From contig JALEMI010000035.1 in the NCBI GenBank assembly GCA_022768325.1, positions 1 to 37,667 on the forward strand: a stretch of 37,667 bases of DNA, in the 5' to 3' direction. Source of the DNA: Bacteroidales bacterium. GTDB taxonomy: Bacteria; Bacteroidota; Bacteroidia; Bacteroidales; Marinilabiliaceae. Made by a program: the position numbers and the translations under genes. The notes beneath the pieces are model-generated. The model worked only from the letters and a program-made list of their open reading frames with translations. It was not told where the DNA came from and made no database searches. Shown here in pieces: positions 22,867 through 31,643 of the stretch; the stretch's first letter is position 1, and the number at the start of each line of letters is the position of its first letter.

Positions 22867-23532
22867 ATGGCAAACAGAAGCGGCAATGTGATAGTCTCGC
22901 CCTCGGCACTGGCGGCGGACTTTCTCCATTTGGACAATGAAATAGAGATGATAAACGCCAGTGAGGCCGATTGGCTCCACGTCGACGTGATGGATGGCGT
23001 TTTCGTACCGAACATATCGATTGGCTCGCCAATAATCAAGAGCATTGGCCAGGCCATTAAGAAACCGATGGACGTACACCTGATGATTGTAGACCCCGGC
23101 CGATATATCGGGATGTTTCGCGACCTCGGGGCGCACCTTCTCAACGTCCATTACGAGGCTTGCACCCACCTCCACAGGGTTGTACAGCAGATTCGCGACG
23201 CCGGGATGCGCCCAGCTGTGACCCTCAATCCTGCCACGCCCGTCAGCGTCCTTGAAGAGATTATCACCGAGGTCGACATGGTGCTGCTCATGTCGGTCAA
23301 CCCCGGCTTTGGCGGCCAGAAATTCATTGTCAACACCCTCGACAAGATAGCGAGGCTCCGCAAACTGATAGACAGCCGCGGAGCCAAGACTTTGATTGAA
23401 ATTGACGGAGGCATAAACGCCGAGACGGGCGCCCAGTGCGTAGCAGCGGGAGCTGACGTCCTCGTAGCGGGAAGCTACGTCTTCGCGAACAAAGACCCCA
23501 AGGAGGCCATCAGGACGCTAAAGAGCCTGTGA
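22867..23532 (+). CDS. rpe: Ribulose-phosphate 3-epimerase
   Basis: The 221-residue TIM-barrel enzyme interconverts ribulose-5-phosphate and xylulose-5-phosphate in the pentose phosphate pathway. The ATG at 22867 gives the family start (VSPSALAADFLHL); a longer frame from 22810 only overlaps tsaC. Conserved pieces include DWLHVDVMDGVFVPN with metal ligands, MDVHLMIVDP, the MSVNPGFGGQKF loop, EIDGGIN and a phosphate-binding GADVLVAGSYVF. It ends the five-gene operon. Its last 15 bases overlap the end of the convergent thioesterase gene. Confidence 0.95.
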   Translation: MANRSGNVIVSPSALAADFLHLDNEIEMINASEADWLHVDVMDGVFVPNISIGSPIIKSIGQAIKKPMDVHLMIVDPGRYIGMFRDLGAHLLNVHYEACTHLHRVVQQIRDAGMRPAVTLNPATPVSVLEEIITEVDMVLLMSVNPGFGGQKFIVNTLDKIARLRKLIDSRGAKTLIEIDGGINAETGAQCVAAGADVLVAGSYVFANKDPKEAIRTLKSL

Positions 23533-23940
23533 GGCAAAGGCCTCGTCGAGAAGGGCCATGACCTCTTTCGGCGCGCGCACGGGCCTTCCCGTCTTCGTAT
23601 CGACAAAGACGAGGGTCGTGCTGCCGTCGTTGAGCAGGACGCCCTCCTCGTTGTAAATCTTGTACTCGAACTTTATCCTCGCCGTTGGACGCTCGGGGAT
23701 TACCACCTCGACGTTCAGGAGGTCGTCATAGCGGGCGGACCTATGATAATGGGAGATCAGCTCCACGACGGGAAGCACGATGCCGTATTGCTCCTCAATC
23801 TTTGAATAGGGCAAGCCGAGGCTGCGGAACAGCTCCGTACGTCCGACCTCGTAGAAGAGGGCGTAATTTGCGTAGTAGACGACGCCCGCCTTATCGGTAT
23901 CGGCATAGCGGACGCGCACGTTGGTATTGAATTTTATCAT
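23518..23940 (-). CDS. Acyl-CoA thioesterase, YbgC/4HBT hotdog family
   Basis: The 140-residue cytoplasmic hotdog-fold protein hydrolyses acyl-CoA thioesters. The active-site helix region reads RYADTDKAGVVYYANYALFYEVGR, with the catalytic Asp of the DxxGVVYYxxY motif at residue 16. The length matches YbgC-like enzymes. The substrate range is unknown. It is transcribed toward rpe, overlapping its coding end by 15 bp, so neither gene has room for its own intergenic terminator. Its start region is shared back-to-back with the downstream lipoprotein gene. Confidence 0.88.
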   Translation of the reverse strand: MIKFNTNVRVRYADTDKAGVVYYANYALFYEVGRTELFRSLGLPYSKIEEQYGIVLPVVELISHYHRSARYDDLLNVEVVIPERPTARIKFEYKIYNEEGVLLNDGSTTLVFVDTKTGRPVRAPKEVMALLDEAFASQAL

Positions 23941-23991
23941 ATTTCTTATTTTAAGGTCCTTTCACAAAGTGTAAAATTACTGTTTTGTAAC

Positions 23992-23999
23992 TATATTTG
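23992..23999 (+). promoter_or_regulatory. -7 element before the FN3-like lipoprotein gene
   Basis: TATATTTG is a perfect TAnnTTTG box 17 bases before the start codon. The -33 element is not recognisable at the expected spacing, so the leader would be very short and the assignment is moderate. Confidence 0.45.
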
Positions 24000-24016
24000 C
24001 GTAGGAAGCCTTTAAA

Positions 24017-25783
24017 ATGTCCCGTCTTCAAACAACGACGCTGCTTTGCGTAGTGGCAATAGCCCTATCCCTCATCTTCGCCACGGGATGCGGATGGAAA
24101 GGTGAGCCCGTGCCAGAACATATCGACACTGGCGACACGGACACGGCGTATAACGACCTGACATACACCGCAGTAACGGGCAACGCGACAGTAATTTCGG
24201 CAATTGCCGCCAACCTGAAAGGCTACATCAACACGAGCGAGGGCTACAAAGAGGCCACGCAAGAGGTAGGTTTCCTAATTTCCCGCGAGAAGAGCAACCC
24301 CATGAGGGCCGACGCGGACAACGAGAACGCTGAGGACGGCCTCGTGAAGTGCATAAAGATTGACGAAGTGGACGACGACCACTCGATAAAGACGAGAATC
24401 TTCGGGCTGATACCATTCACCAGGTTTTATTTCCGGACATACGCCATCATGGCGGACGGTAAGGTGTTGCACGGCGTGGCAAAGAGCTTCATGACCCAGA
24501 ACCTTACCATCTCGCTGATTGACCCGCCCACACGCATAGGTCTTTTTGACGCAGACCTGGCAATGGACTTAGGCGGATTGGCATCGGGAGACTATGGCAC
24601 GACGGCAAAGCTCTACGTCCGATGCGCCGACGCGACAATAGAATCGCCAACATCGCCAATCAGCGAAGCCGCGTATGACACGAAGACGGAGGCATCCGCC
24701 ACCGAGAGCGAGACAAGGTTTTCCGCCAACGTAGGCAACCTCACGCCCGGACAGCAATATAGCGTCATGGCGTACGTAGACGTTGTGTCCGACTTCTACA
24801 ACTACGACACCGACAACCCGTGCAGCAACGGGGTATTTAAATATGGCGTTGAGGCGCAAGCCGTCAGGACGGACAAATTCAAGAGCAACACCATAAGCCT
24901 CGCGGCAAACGCTTTGACAGGCATACGGGCTTTCACGGGCGAGAGCGCCGAGGTGGACTACGACAAAGTGCTTGTAAGCGATTGCTACTTCACGCTTCCC
25001 TCGGACACGCTCGACGCGTCGGAATATGGCATCATGCTCTCGACGGACGAGGAGTTTGCCGCCGACTCCACACGGACGTGCACATCGGGCACAGCCCTGC
25101 GGACGGGAAACCGCTATGACATATCCGTCAACAACTTAAGGCTCAAGACGACATATTATTATAAGGCCTACGTGATAGTCCGAGGCGTGAAATTCACGTC
25201 GCAGACCGTGTGTACATTCTCAACCAAAGACTACACCCCCTACGCCATAGACCTTGGCCTCTCGGTACAATGGGCGGACAAGAATGTGGGCGCATGGTCG
25301 AAGAGCGCGGCTGGCGCGTATTACGCATGGGGCGAGGTGAGCCAGAAAGACCAATATACCGACGAGACCTTTGCCGGCGCGGGGCTTAACGTGACGAGCA
25401 TTGGGGGGACGGCTGTCGACATTGCCACTGTGAGGTATGGCGACGGGTGGCGCCTCCCGACCCCAGACGAGGTGAAAGAGCTATTCTTGAACTGCACGTG
25501 GAAATGGACAACGTCGGGCGGCGTCTACGGATATGAGATTACGGGCGACAACGAGAACAAGATATTCATCCCCGCCTGCGGATTTAAGATGCGCGACGAG
25601 GTTGAGGACTACAACAGCACCGGCTACTACTGGACCAGCGAGCGAGGCGAGAGCAGTACGGGGCTGGGGCAAGTTATTGATATGTACTTTCGCGAGGGCA
25701 TGAAATCGGACGAGAGTAAGCTGCCGCTCCACACGTGCAATCCGGCCTTGGGCCTGTGTATCAGGGCCGTATATACGAAATAA
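24017..25783 (+). CDS. Surface lipoprotein with C-terminal Fibrobacter major-paralogous-type domain
   Basis: The 588-residue product has a lipoprotein signal peptide ending in ATG-Cys25. It is then an extended series of beta-rich modules (~30-410) with fibronectin-III-like wording such as LTPGQQYSVMAYVDV, FTRFYFRTYAIMADGKV and LRLKTTYYYKAYVIVRGVKF. The C-terminal ~170 residues begin with YAIDLGLSVQWADKNVGAWS and contain AYYAWGEVS, GDGWRLPTPDEVKELF and GYYWTSERG, the signature of the Fibrobacter succinogenes major paralogous domain. This is a lectin- or sulfatase-modifier-like fold found on many exported Bacteroidetes proteins. A surface-adhesion or ligand-binding role is inference. The purT gene follows after 21 bp. 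Confidence 0.85.
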   Translation: MSRLQTTTLLCVVAIALSLIFATGCGWKGEPVPEHIDTGDTDTAYNDLTYTAVTGNATVISAIAANLKGYINTSEGYKEATQEVGFLISREKSNPMRADADNENAEDGLVKCIKIDEVDDDHSIKTRIFGLIPFTRFYFRTYAIMADGKVLHGVAKSFMTQNLTISLIDPPTRIGLFDADLAMDLGGLASGDYGTTAKLYVRCADATIESPTSPISEAAYDTKTEASATESETRFSANVGNLTPGQQYSVMAYVDVVSDFYNYDTDNPCSNGVFKYGVEAQAVRTDKFKSNTISLAANALTGIRAFTGESAEVDYDKVLVSDCYFTLPSDTLDASEYGIMLSTDEEFAADSTRTCTSGTALRTGNRYDISVNNLRLKTTYYYKAYVIVRGVKFTSQTVCTFSTKDYTPYAIDLGLSVQWADKNVGAWSKSAAGAYYAWGEVSQKDQYTDETFAGAGLNVTSIGGTAVDIATVRYGDGWRLPTPDEVKELFLNCTWKWTTSGGVYGYEITGDNENKIFIPACGFKMRDEVEDYNSTGYYWTSERGESSTGLGQVIDMYFREGMKSDESKLPLHTCNPALGLCIRAVYTK

Positions 25784-25804
25784 AGAAAAGAAGACCAGAA
25801 CGAT

Positions 25805-26986
25805 ATGATAAAAAAGATTATGCTATTGGGTTCTGGCGAACTTGGCAAAGAGTTCGTCATTGCCGTCAAACGACTTGGGTGTCACGTCATTGCGGTTGAT
25901 GCATACGCTGACGCGCCAGCGATGCAAGTTGCTGACGAGTGCGAAGTTATGACAAGTATGCTTCATGGCGACGAGCTGGACGCCATAGTGGAGAAGCACA
26001 AACCCGACATAATCGTCCCCGAGATTGAGGCCATCCGCACGGAACGCTTCTACGACTACGAGAGCCGTGGCATCCAGGTGGTACCGTCGGCCAAGGCTGC
26101 CAACGTCACCATGAACCGCCGCGCGATACGCGACCTTGCCGCACAAGAGCTTGGCCTCCGCACGGCAAAGTATCTCTACGCCGCATCGGAAGAAGAGCTT
26201 CGCAAGGCCGTGGGCAAGATTGGCATCCCCTGCGTGGTCAAGCCCCTCATGTCGTCGTCGGGCAAAGGGCAATCGTACATCAAGGCCGAGAGCCAGATTC
26301 ACGACGCCTGGATTGCGGCACAGGGTGGACGAGGCGACTCGAACGAGGTAATCGTTGAGGGATTCGTGAAATTCGACTACGAGATAACGCTCCTCACCGT
26401 CAAGCAGGCCGATGGGCCTACCCTATTCTGCCCGCCAATTAGCCACCATCAGGTCAACGGCGACTATCACGAGAGCTGGATTCCCGCCCACATGAAAGAG
26501 GAATTCCTGAAAGAGGCTCAGGAGATGGCGAAGAAGGTGACGGACGCCCTGGGCGGTGCTGGCATTTTTGGGGTAGAGTTCTTCGTATGCCAAGATGGCG
26601 TGGTGTTCTCGGAGCTGTCGCCGCGTCCTCACGACACGGGCATGGTGACATTGGGCCACACGCTGAACCTCTCGGAGTTTGAGCTTCACGCCCGCGCCGT
26701 GCTTCATCTGCCCATTGCGGAGATTAGCCTCCAGCGACCGGGCGCGTCGGCCGTTGTCTTGGCTCCCGACGACACGTTCAAATCGCCTGACTATGTGGGA
26801 GTTGACGAGGTCTTGCGCGACGCCGAGGCGGATGTCCGGATTTTCGGGAAGCCATTGGCAAAGCCTGGTCGGCGCATGGGCGTCGTCCTGAAATGGGGGA
26901 AAAATGGCGACTCGCCAGAGGCCTTGAAAGAGGGCGCCCGTAAACTCGCTGATAAAATAAGCGTTGTCAAGGGAAATATTGGGTAA
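25805..26986 (+). CDS. purT: Formate-dependent phosphoribosylglycinamide formyltransferase
   Basis: The 393-residue ATP-grasp enzyme formylates glycinamide ribonucleotide using formate and ATP, the folate-independent third step of purine synthesis. Diagnostic pieces are [20 protein letters not shown] at the N-terminus, [46 protein letters not shown], and the ATP-grasp metal site [25 protein letters not shown]. The length is standard. It may be co-transcribed with the preceding lipoprotein gene, although the functional link is not obvious. Confidence 0.96.
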   Translation: MIKKIMLLGSGELGKEFVIAVKRLGCHVIAVDAYADAPAMQVADECEVMTSMLHGDELDAIVEKHKPDIIVPEIEAIRTERFYDYESRGIQVVPSAKAANVTMNRRAIRDLAAQELGLRTAKYLYAASEEELRKAVGKIGIPCVVKPLMSSSGKGQSYIKAESQIHDAWIAAQGGRGDSNEVIVEGFVKFDYEITLLTVKQADGPTLFCPPISHHQVNGDYHESWIPAHMKEEFLKEAQEMAKKVTDALGGAGIFGVEFFVCQDGVVFSELSPRPHDTGMVTLGHTLNLSEFELHARAVLHLPIAEISLQRPGASAVVLAPDDTFKSPDYVGVDEVLRDAEADVRIFGKPLAKPGRRMGVVLKWGKNGDSPEALKEGARKLADKISVVKGNIG

Positions 26987-27028
26987 CATTATACCTTAAA
27001 CCATTATATCATAGAACGATAAATTATT

Positions 27029-27036
27029 TATCTTTG
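27029..27036 (+). promoter_or_regulatory. Possible -7 element for the DUF349 gene
   Basis: TATCTTTG fits TAnnTTTG. If used, transcription would start near 27043 and leave a leader of about 165 bases before the ATG at 27211. No clear -33 box is seen. Confidence 0.4.
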
Positions 27037-27169
27037 GCAAAATTCTTTAAAGTGTGACAACACTAAATAAAAACAGCCACACACAGAACACACCAAAGCG
27101 AACCGACCCTCTGGCAGGACCACATTGAACAACATGGGTCTTTGACAGAAAATGTCTAAGAGCCGCACA

Positions 27170-27187
27170 CGGTGGAGGCATCCACCG
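27170..27187 (+). other. Small hairpin in the DUF349 leader
   Basis: CGGTGGA and TCCACCG form a perfect 7-bp stem around a GGCA tetraloop, ending 23 bases before the start codon. It could affect translation initiation; no known riboswitch is recognised. Confidence 0.4.
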
Positions 27188-27210
27188 CAAAGGCGCAACC
27201 TCCAGAAAAC

Positions 27211-29169
27211 ATGGAAGAGAACCAAAACTCATTGCAGGAAACGCAACAACCTGAAAATGAGCTTGCTCAAGAGGCAAGCGAGGCTACAGTGCAAACAGCA
27301 TCAGCGGTAGAGGAGACAACACCCGCCGCCGAAGACGCAGAATCAGAAGAGACGGCCGACGAGACAGAGGCCCTGACCAACGACGAGGCCGACAGCGAGT
27401 CGGAGGAAGCCGCAGAGCCAGAAGAAGCCCAATTTGTTGGCAAATCGAAAGAGGAGCTCCAAGCCTTGACCAACGAAGAACTGTTGGCCTACATGAAAGA
27501 GGTTGCGCAAATCACCCCAGTCCGCAAAGTGCGCGACGCCGTCAACGACATCAAGGCGGAAGTAGCAGCACGATTTGACAAGGCAGCGGAAGCAGCACCC
27601 GAGGCAGAAGCGCAAGAGGGTGGCGAAGTGGCAGAAGCAGCAAAACAAGAACCATCGGCCGAAGAGGCAGCCATCCGCGCCATAATTGCCGCATACGACG
27701 CGGCAGTAGAGACGGAGCGAAAAGAGGCCCATAAAGCCATGGAGGCCAATGCGGAAGCCAAGAGTTCGCTCTTGGAGCAGATGAAGCACGTGATTGAGGA
27801 GACGCAGACCAACAACCCGTCGAAATTCCTCGCCACGGTCAAAGAGATTATCGCCAAGTGGAAGGCCATTGGCCACATCCCGTCCAACCGCAAGAGCCTC
27901 AACAAGCAGTTCCACAACCTGACCGAAGACTTCTTCACGAAGCTCAACATAGAGCGCGACTTGCGCAACCTCGATATGCGCCACAACCTGGCCGAGAAAG
28001 TCAAGCTGTGCGAGCAGGCAGAGGCCCTGACGAACGTGGCCACGACGCGCAAGGCTTTCAGCCAGTTGCAGAAACTGCGCGACGCATGGAAAGCCGTTGG
28101 CCCCGTGCCTCGCTCAGAAAGCGATGCCATCTGGGAGCGATTCCGCGCCGCAAGCAAGATAATTACGGAGAACTTCCGCAAGGGGAACGAGGAGCAACAC
28201 GAGCAAGAGAAAGAGAACTACAAGCTCAAACTCGCCATCTGCGATGAGGTTGAAGCCCTCTTGGCAAAAGAGATGAGCCAGAAAGAGGTTGAGAACCTCT
28301 CGAAAAAGGCTCAGGAGTTCACCGCGCGATGGCGCACCATAGGCTTTGCCCCGAAAAACGTCAACGACGAGATTTACAAGCGATTCCGTCAGAGCATTGA
28401 CAAGATGTTCGACCTCTGCCGCGCCTTCCACAAGGAGCAGACAGAGCGTTACGACGCCAATTTGCGAATAAAGGAGTCGCTCTGCGAAAAGGCTGAGGCC
28501 GTGATGAATAGCACGGACTGGCGTCAGACATCGGACTTCCTCATCGGCCTTCAGAAGGAGTGGAAAGAGGTTGGCCCTGTGGCACACCGTAATTCGGACG
28601 CCATTTGGAAGCGATTCCGCAAGGCTTGCGACACGTTCTTTGACCACAAGCAGAGCCAACATGAGGGCGAGCTGAGCGCGCAGAGCGAGAACCTGGAGAA
28701 GAAACGCGCCATCCTTGAAGAACTCAAGGCATACGTGACTCCCGAGAGCGAGGAGACCCACCTCAACGACTTGAAGTCTTTCGTTGGCCGATGGAACGCG
28801 ATAGGCCTTGTTCCGTCGAGCGACAAGGGCGCGGTGAACAAAGAGTTCGCGTCGCTCATTGGCAAACAATATGACGCCCTCCACATTGACCGCGCCGAGG
28901 CAGAGCTTGAGCAATACCGCTATAAGGTGGAGGCCATGGCCGCCGAGGGTGGAGACAAGTTGCGCAAGGAGCGGATGCGGATGCAGACCCAAGTGCGCCA
29001 AGCGGAGCAAGCCCTCGAAACGCTGGAGAACAACATCGGATTCTTCGCCAAGTCGAAGAACTCGGACAAAATAATCAACGAGTTCAACGCCAAGATTGCC
29101 AAGGCTCGCGCAGACCTTGAGCAACTCAACAAGAAGATGGCCATTGCCAACGAGGTGACTTCGCGATAG
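27211..29169 (+). CDS. DUF349 repeat protein
   Basis: I chose the ATG at 27211 over an upstream in-frame GTG at 27172 that gives no family sequence. The 652-residue protein starts with a very acidic, low-complexity region (residues ~1-160, mostly Glu/Ala), then a helical body with five DUF349 repeats. Each has a tryptophan-Gly-Pro core: WKAIGHIP, WKAVGPVP, WRTIGFAP, WKEVGPVA and WNAIGLVP, roughly 70 residues apart. The C-terminus is coiled coil. No signal or membrane segment is present. DUF349 proteins of this size are near-universal in Bacteroidetes and of unknown function. It has its own terminator. Confidence 0.92.
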   Translation: MEENQNSLQETQQPENELAQEASEATVQTASAVEETTPAAEDAESEETADETEALTNDEADSESEEAAEPEEAQFVGKSKEELQALTNEELLAYMKEVAQITPVRKVRDAVNDIKAEVAARFDKAAEAAPEAEAQEGGEVAEAAKQEPSAEEAAIRAIIAAYDAAVETERKEAHKAMEANAEAKSSLLEQMKHVIEETQTNNPSKFLATVKEIIAKWKAIGHIPSNRKSLNKQFHNLTEDFFTKLNIERDLRNLDMRHNLAEKVKLCEQAEALTNVATTRKAFSQLQKLRDAWKAVGPVPRSESDAIWERFRAASKIITENFRKGNEEQHEQEKENYKLKLAICDEVEALLAKEMSQKEVENLSKKAQEFTARWRTIGFAPKNVNDEIYKRFRQSIDKMFDLCRAFHKEQTERYDANLRIKESLCEKAEAVMNSTDWRQTSDFLIGLQKEWKEVGPVAHRNSDAIWKRFRKACDTFFDHKQSQHEGELSAQSENLEKKRAILEELKAYVTPESEETHLNDLKSFVGRWNAIGLVPSSDKGAVNKEFASLIGKQYDALHIDRAEAELEQYRYKVEAMAAEGGDKLRKERMRMQTQVRQAEQALETLENNIGFFAKSKNSDKIINEFNAKIAKARADLEQLNKKMAIANEVTSR

Positions 29170-29188
29170 AAGACCTACAAATAGTTAC

Positions 29189-29225
29189 GCCCCTCGCAAA
29201 CAATATGTTTGCGAGGGGCATTTTT
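29189..29225 (+). terminator. Rho-independent terminator of the DUF349 gene
   Basis: A perfect 13-bp stem (GCCCCTCGCAAAC with its complement, arms 29189-29201 and 29207-29219) is followed by ATTTTT. Confidence 0.95.
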
Positions 29226-29409
29226 GCGTCATACGGTGGGCGGAGTGTGTGGAGAATCACCAATAAAGTGATAACTTTATGAAACACTTATATCGCCGAC
29301 ACATGAGGCAAAGCCGGTTTTCAAAACGGCGCAACAGAGGCTCGCACGCACGATCTCGCAACACGGCAGTCGTGCTTCCTCATTGAATAAAAATTGCGAT
29401 ATTCAAGAC

Positions 29410-30066
29410 ATGGAAGAAACATACGAAGAAATCGTACGGAAATGGTACATGAAGCTGCGTGGCAACTTCACCAGCATCCTCATGGACAGATACAAAAAAA
29501 CGAACATGAGGCTGGCGGACGCCGAGAATATTTACCAAGACATCTTCATTGCAATCCATCGTAACATCCAAGAGGGGCGAATTGGCACAAACTGGGACTG
29601 GAGCAACTACATTATCCGCATCGGTCTCAACATGGCAAGCAAGAAATACAGAACCATAGGACGAAAGGATTCAATAGACGAGACAGACCCCGAAGACGGC
29701 GACAAGCTCTCGGCAAGAGCCAAGAAGATTAACGACCTGCTGCAAGAGATGCCCGCAAACGACGAGGCCGAGCTCTCGAAAAACATGGAGGCGCAAGCCC
29801 TCCTCGGCGACGAGCTTACGCACACCCCCGAGCCGTGCGCATCGATTATCCGCATGACATACTTTAGCAATATGTCCGACGCGGAGATTGCCGAAGAGCT
29901 ACAACCATATCGCGACAACGGCAAAGCGCAAGACGACAACGCCAAGGCAATAAAGGCCCGCCGATGGCTTTGTATGCGTGACCTGATATATAGAGTAAAG
30001 CTCGCCCTGTTCAACGCGGGCATCACTGATGAAAAACCCGAAAAGAAGCAACGCTATGGAAAATAA
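29410..30066 (+). CDS. ECF-like sigma-70 family RNA polymerase sigma factor
   Basis: The ATG at 29410 (MEETYEEIVRKW) is preferred to a TTG nine codons upstream. The 218-residue protein has a region-2-like N-terminal part (NFTSILMDRYKKTNMRLADA, AENIYQDIFIAIHRNI, then a WSNYIIRIGLNMASKKYR segment in the place of region 2.3-2.4). A long linker follows, and a region-4-like C-terminal part: IIRMTYFSNMSDAEIAEEL as the start of the helix-turn-helix, then KAIKARRWLCMRDLIYRV. It is longer than most ECF factors owing to the middle linker and is clearly divergent. It overlaps the next gene by 11 bp, which encodes an anti-sigma-like membrane protein. A weak -7-like TAACTTTA lies at 29272-29279. Confidence 0.8.
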   Translation: MEETYEEIVRKWYMKLRGNFTSILMDRYKKTNMRLADAENIYQDIFIAIHRNIQEGRIGTNWDWSNYIIRIGLNMASKKYRTIGRKDSIDETDPEDGDKLSARAKKINDLLQEMPANDEAELSKNMEAQALLGDELTHTPEPCASIIRMTYFSNMSDAEIAEELQPYRDNGKAQDDNAKAIKARRWLCMRDLIYRVKLALFNAGITDEKPEKKQRYGK

Positions 30067-30703
30067 CATAGAGTTATTCGACAAGTTCATTGACGACGAA
30101 CTTAGCCCCGAAGAGAAGCTCGCCTTTGAGCAACGGCTGAACACCGACAAGGGCTTCGCGTCGGACTTTCACGTATACCTCTTGACGCTGAAAGGCGTAT
30201 GCCAAGAGGCCGAGGCGGACAACATGGAGTTTGGCCACGCAATGAAAAACGTCTCGCACGAGGACCTCCTAAGAATCATCGGGCGCAGCGGCAACACCAA
30301 CCAGTACGTATTGCGCCCAAAGCGTTCCTACGAGCGCATGGCATGGATTTCCGCCATAGCCGCCGTCCTTGTGGCCTGCGTGTTCACGGTGGTCAACGTG
30401 CGCCAATCGGGCATGGACAGCCTCGACAACACCATTGTGGCGTATTGCTATGTGGCGGAGTCAAACAGAGGATGGGAGACAATAACGTCGGACGACATCC
30501 CGTCTCTCGAAAAGGCGTACCAATCGGCCCCAGCCGAAGACATTCAGGCTCAGGAGGATGCGGGGATGCGCCTCGCAATGGCCTACCTGAAGACCCACGA
30601 CCGCCCAAAGGCAAGGCAGATTCTGACGGACCTGTCGACACGCTTTGCCGACGACGAGGAGTTCGCAGCCCTCTGCCAGAAAATTCTCATTCAGATAAAG
30701 TAA
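30056..30703 (+). CDS. Membrane anti-sigma-factor-like protein
   Basis: The 215-residue protein begins with IELFDKFIDDELSPEEKLAF, the wording typical of Bacteroidetes anti-sigma N-termini (residues ~5-70, cytoplasmic, helical). One membrane helix follows at ~95-115 (MAWISAIAAVLVACVF), so residues ~116-215 lie in the periplasm. That part looks TPR-like, with AGMRLAMAYLKTHDRPKARQ near the end. The ATG at 30056 overlaps the sigma gene by 11 bp, implying coupled translation and a stoichiometric pair. No zinc-binding HxxxCxxC motif is seen. The periplasmic part would be the natural sensor; the protease encoded next could process it, which is inference. Confidence 0.7.
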   Translation: MENNIELFDKFIDDELSPEEKLAFEQRLNTDKGFASDFHVYLLTLKGVCQEAEADNMEFGHAMKNVSHEDLLRIIGRSGNTNQYVLRPKRSYERMAWISAIAAVLVACVFTVVNVRQSGMDSLDNTIVAYCYVAESNRGWETITSDDIPSLEKAYQSAPAEDIQAQEDAGMRLAMAYLKTHDRPKARQILTDLSTRFADDEEFAALCQKILIQIK

Positions 30704-30710
30704 AACAACA

Positions 30711-31583
30711 ATGGTAAAGCATCTTGTTATCGCCGCCCTGCTGCTCGCCTGCGCCATATCGGGGACGGCCACAAACCGCGCCCTGCTCATCGGCATTGGC
30801 AATTACGACCAGCAGAAAACGGGATGGAGCAAGATTCACGGCGACAATGACGTGGACCTGCTGAAACCGCAGCTCTCAAAACGCGGATTCGCCGACATTG
30901 TCACCCTCATCAACGACCAGGCCACCAAGGCCAACATTGTGGATGAGCTGACGGCTCTTGCCGAGCGAAGCGAGCCGGGCGACTTTGTCTATTTCCACTT
31001 CTCGGGCCATGGTCAGCCAATCCGCGACGACAATCAGGACGAAGGGCTGATGAAGAAATTCGACGAGTCGATAATCCCCTACGACGCTTGCCGCGACAGC
31101 CGTAAGATGGACGGTAAATATGTTGGCCAGAACCACCTGATTGACGACGAGCTGTGCCCACTCCTGGACGCCATCAAGACCAAGTTAGGACCCGAGGGCG
31201 AGCTTTTCGTTGCCGTAGACGCTTGCTTTAGCAGAGGCATTGAGCGCGGCGAGGAGATTGAGGTCGACCCCGAGCTGTACAGGTACGTCCGCGGGACAAA
31301 TTACGCCTTCACGCCCCCGGGACGCATAACCGTGGCATCGCCAAAGACATTCTCCGAGGGCGCGAAGCTGACTGTCGTCACCGCCTGCCGCGACGACGAG
31401 CGGAACTTTGAGTACAAGGCCCCGAGCGGAAAGATGTACGGCTCGCTGACGTACTACATCTACGTCCTGCTCAAGAGCGATGCCGATTTCGACCGTTGGC
31501 GTCAGTGTTTCAGGGATAAGGCCTATTGTAGCCGAGGCATTTTTCAGGGCATCCAGCATCCTTCAATCGAAATTTTCTTGTGA
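30711..31583 (+). CDS. Exported caspase-fold (C14) cysteine protease
   Basis: The 290-residue protein has a short signal peptide (~1-20, LVIAALLLACAISGTA) and then a caspase-fold domain. The first strand is NRALLIGIGNYD, the catalytic His100 lies in YFHFSGHGQ and the catalytic Cys172 in FVAVDACFSRG, both with the family spacing. The C-terminus reaches GSLTYYIYVLL and ends in QHPSIEIFL, as in complete relatives. It follows the anti-sigma gene by 7 bp, so the three genes form one operon. Metacaspase-like enzymes cut after basic residues; the specificity and any zymogen processing are not visible here. Export places it in the same compartment as the anti-sigma periplasmic domain. Confidence 0.87.
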   Translation: MVKHLVIAALLLACAISGTATNRALLIGIGNYDQQKTGWSKIHGDNDVDLLKPQLSKRGFADIVTLINDQATKANIVDELTALAERSEPGDFVYFHFSGHGQPIRDDNQDEGLMKKFDESIIPYDACRDSRKMDGKYVGQNHLIDDELCPLLDAIKTKLGPEGELFVAVDACFSRGIERGEEIEVDPELYRYVRGTNYAFTPPGRITVASPKTFSEGAKLTVVTACRDDERNFEYKAPSGKMYGSLTYYIYVLLKSDADFDRWRQCFRDKAYCSRGIFQGIQHPSIEIFL

Positions 31584-31643
31584 ACATCGTTTACCTTATC
31601 GCCTGTCGTGGTATATGGCTATAAGGACACAAATCAAAAAACG

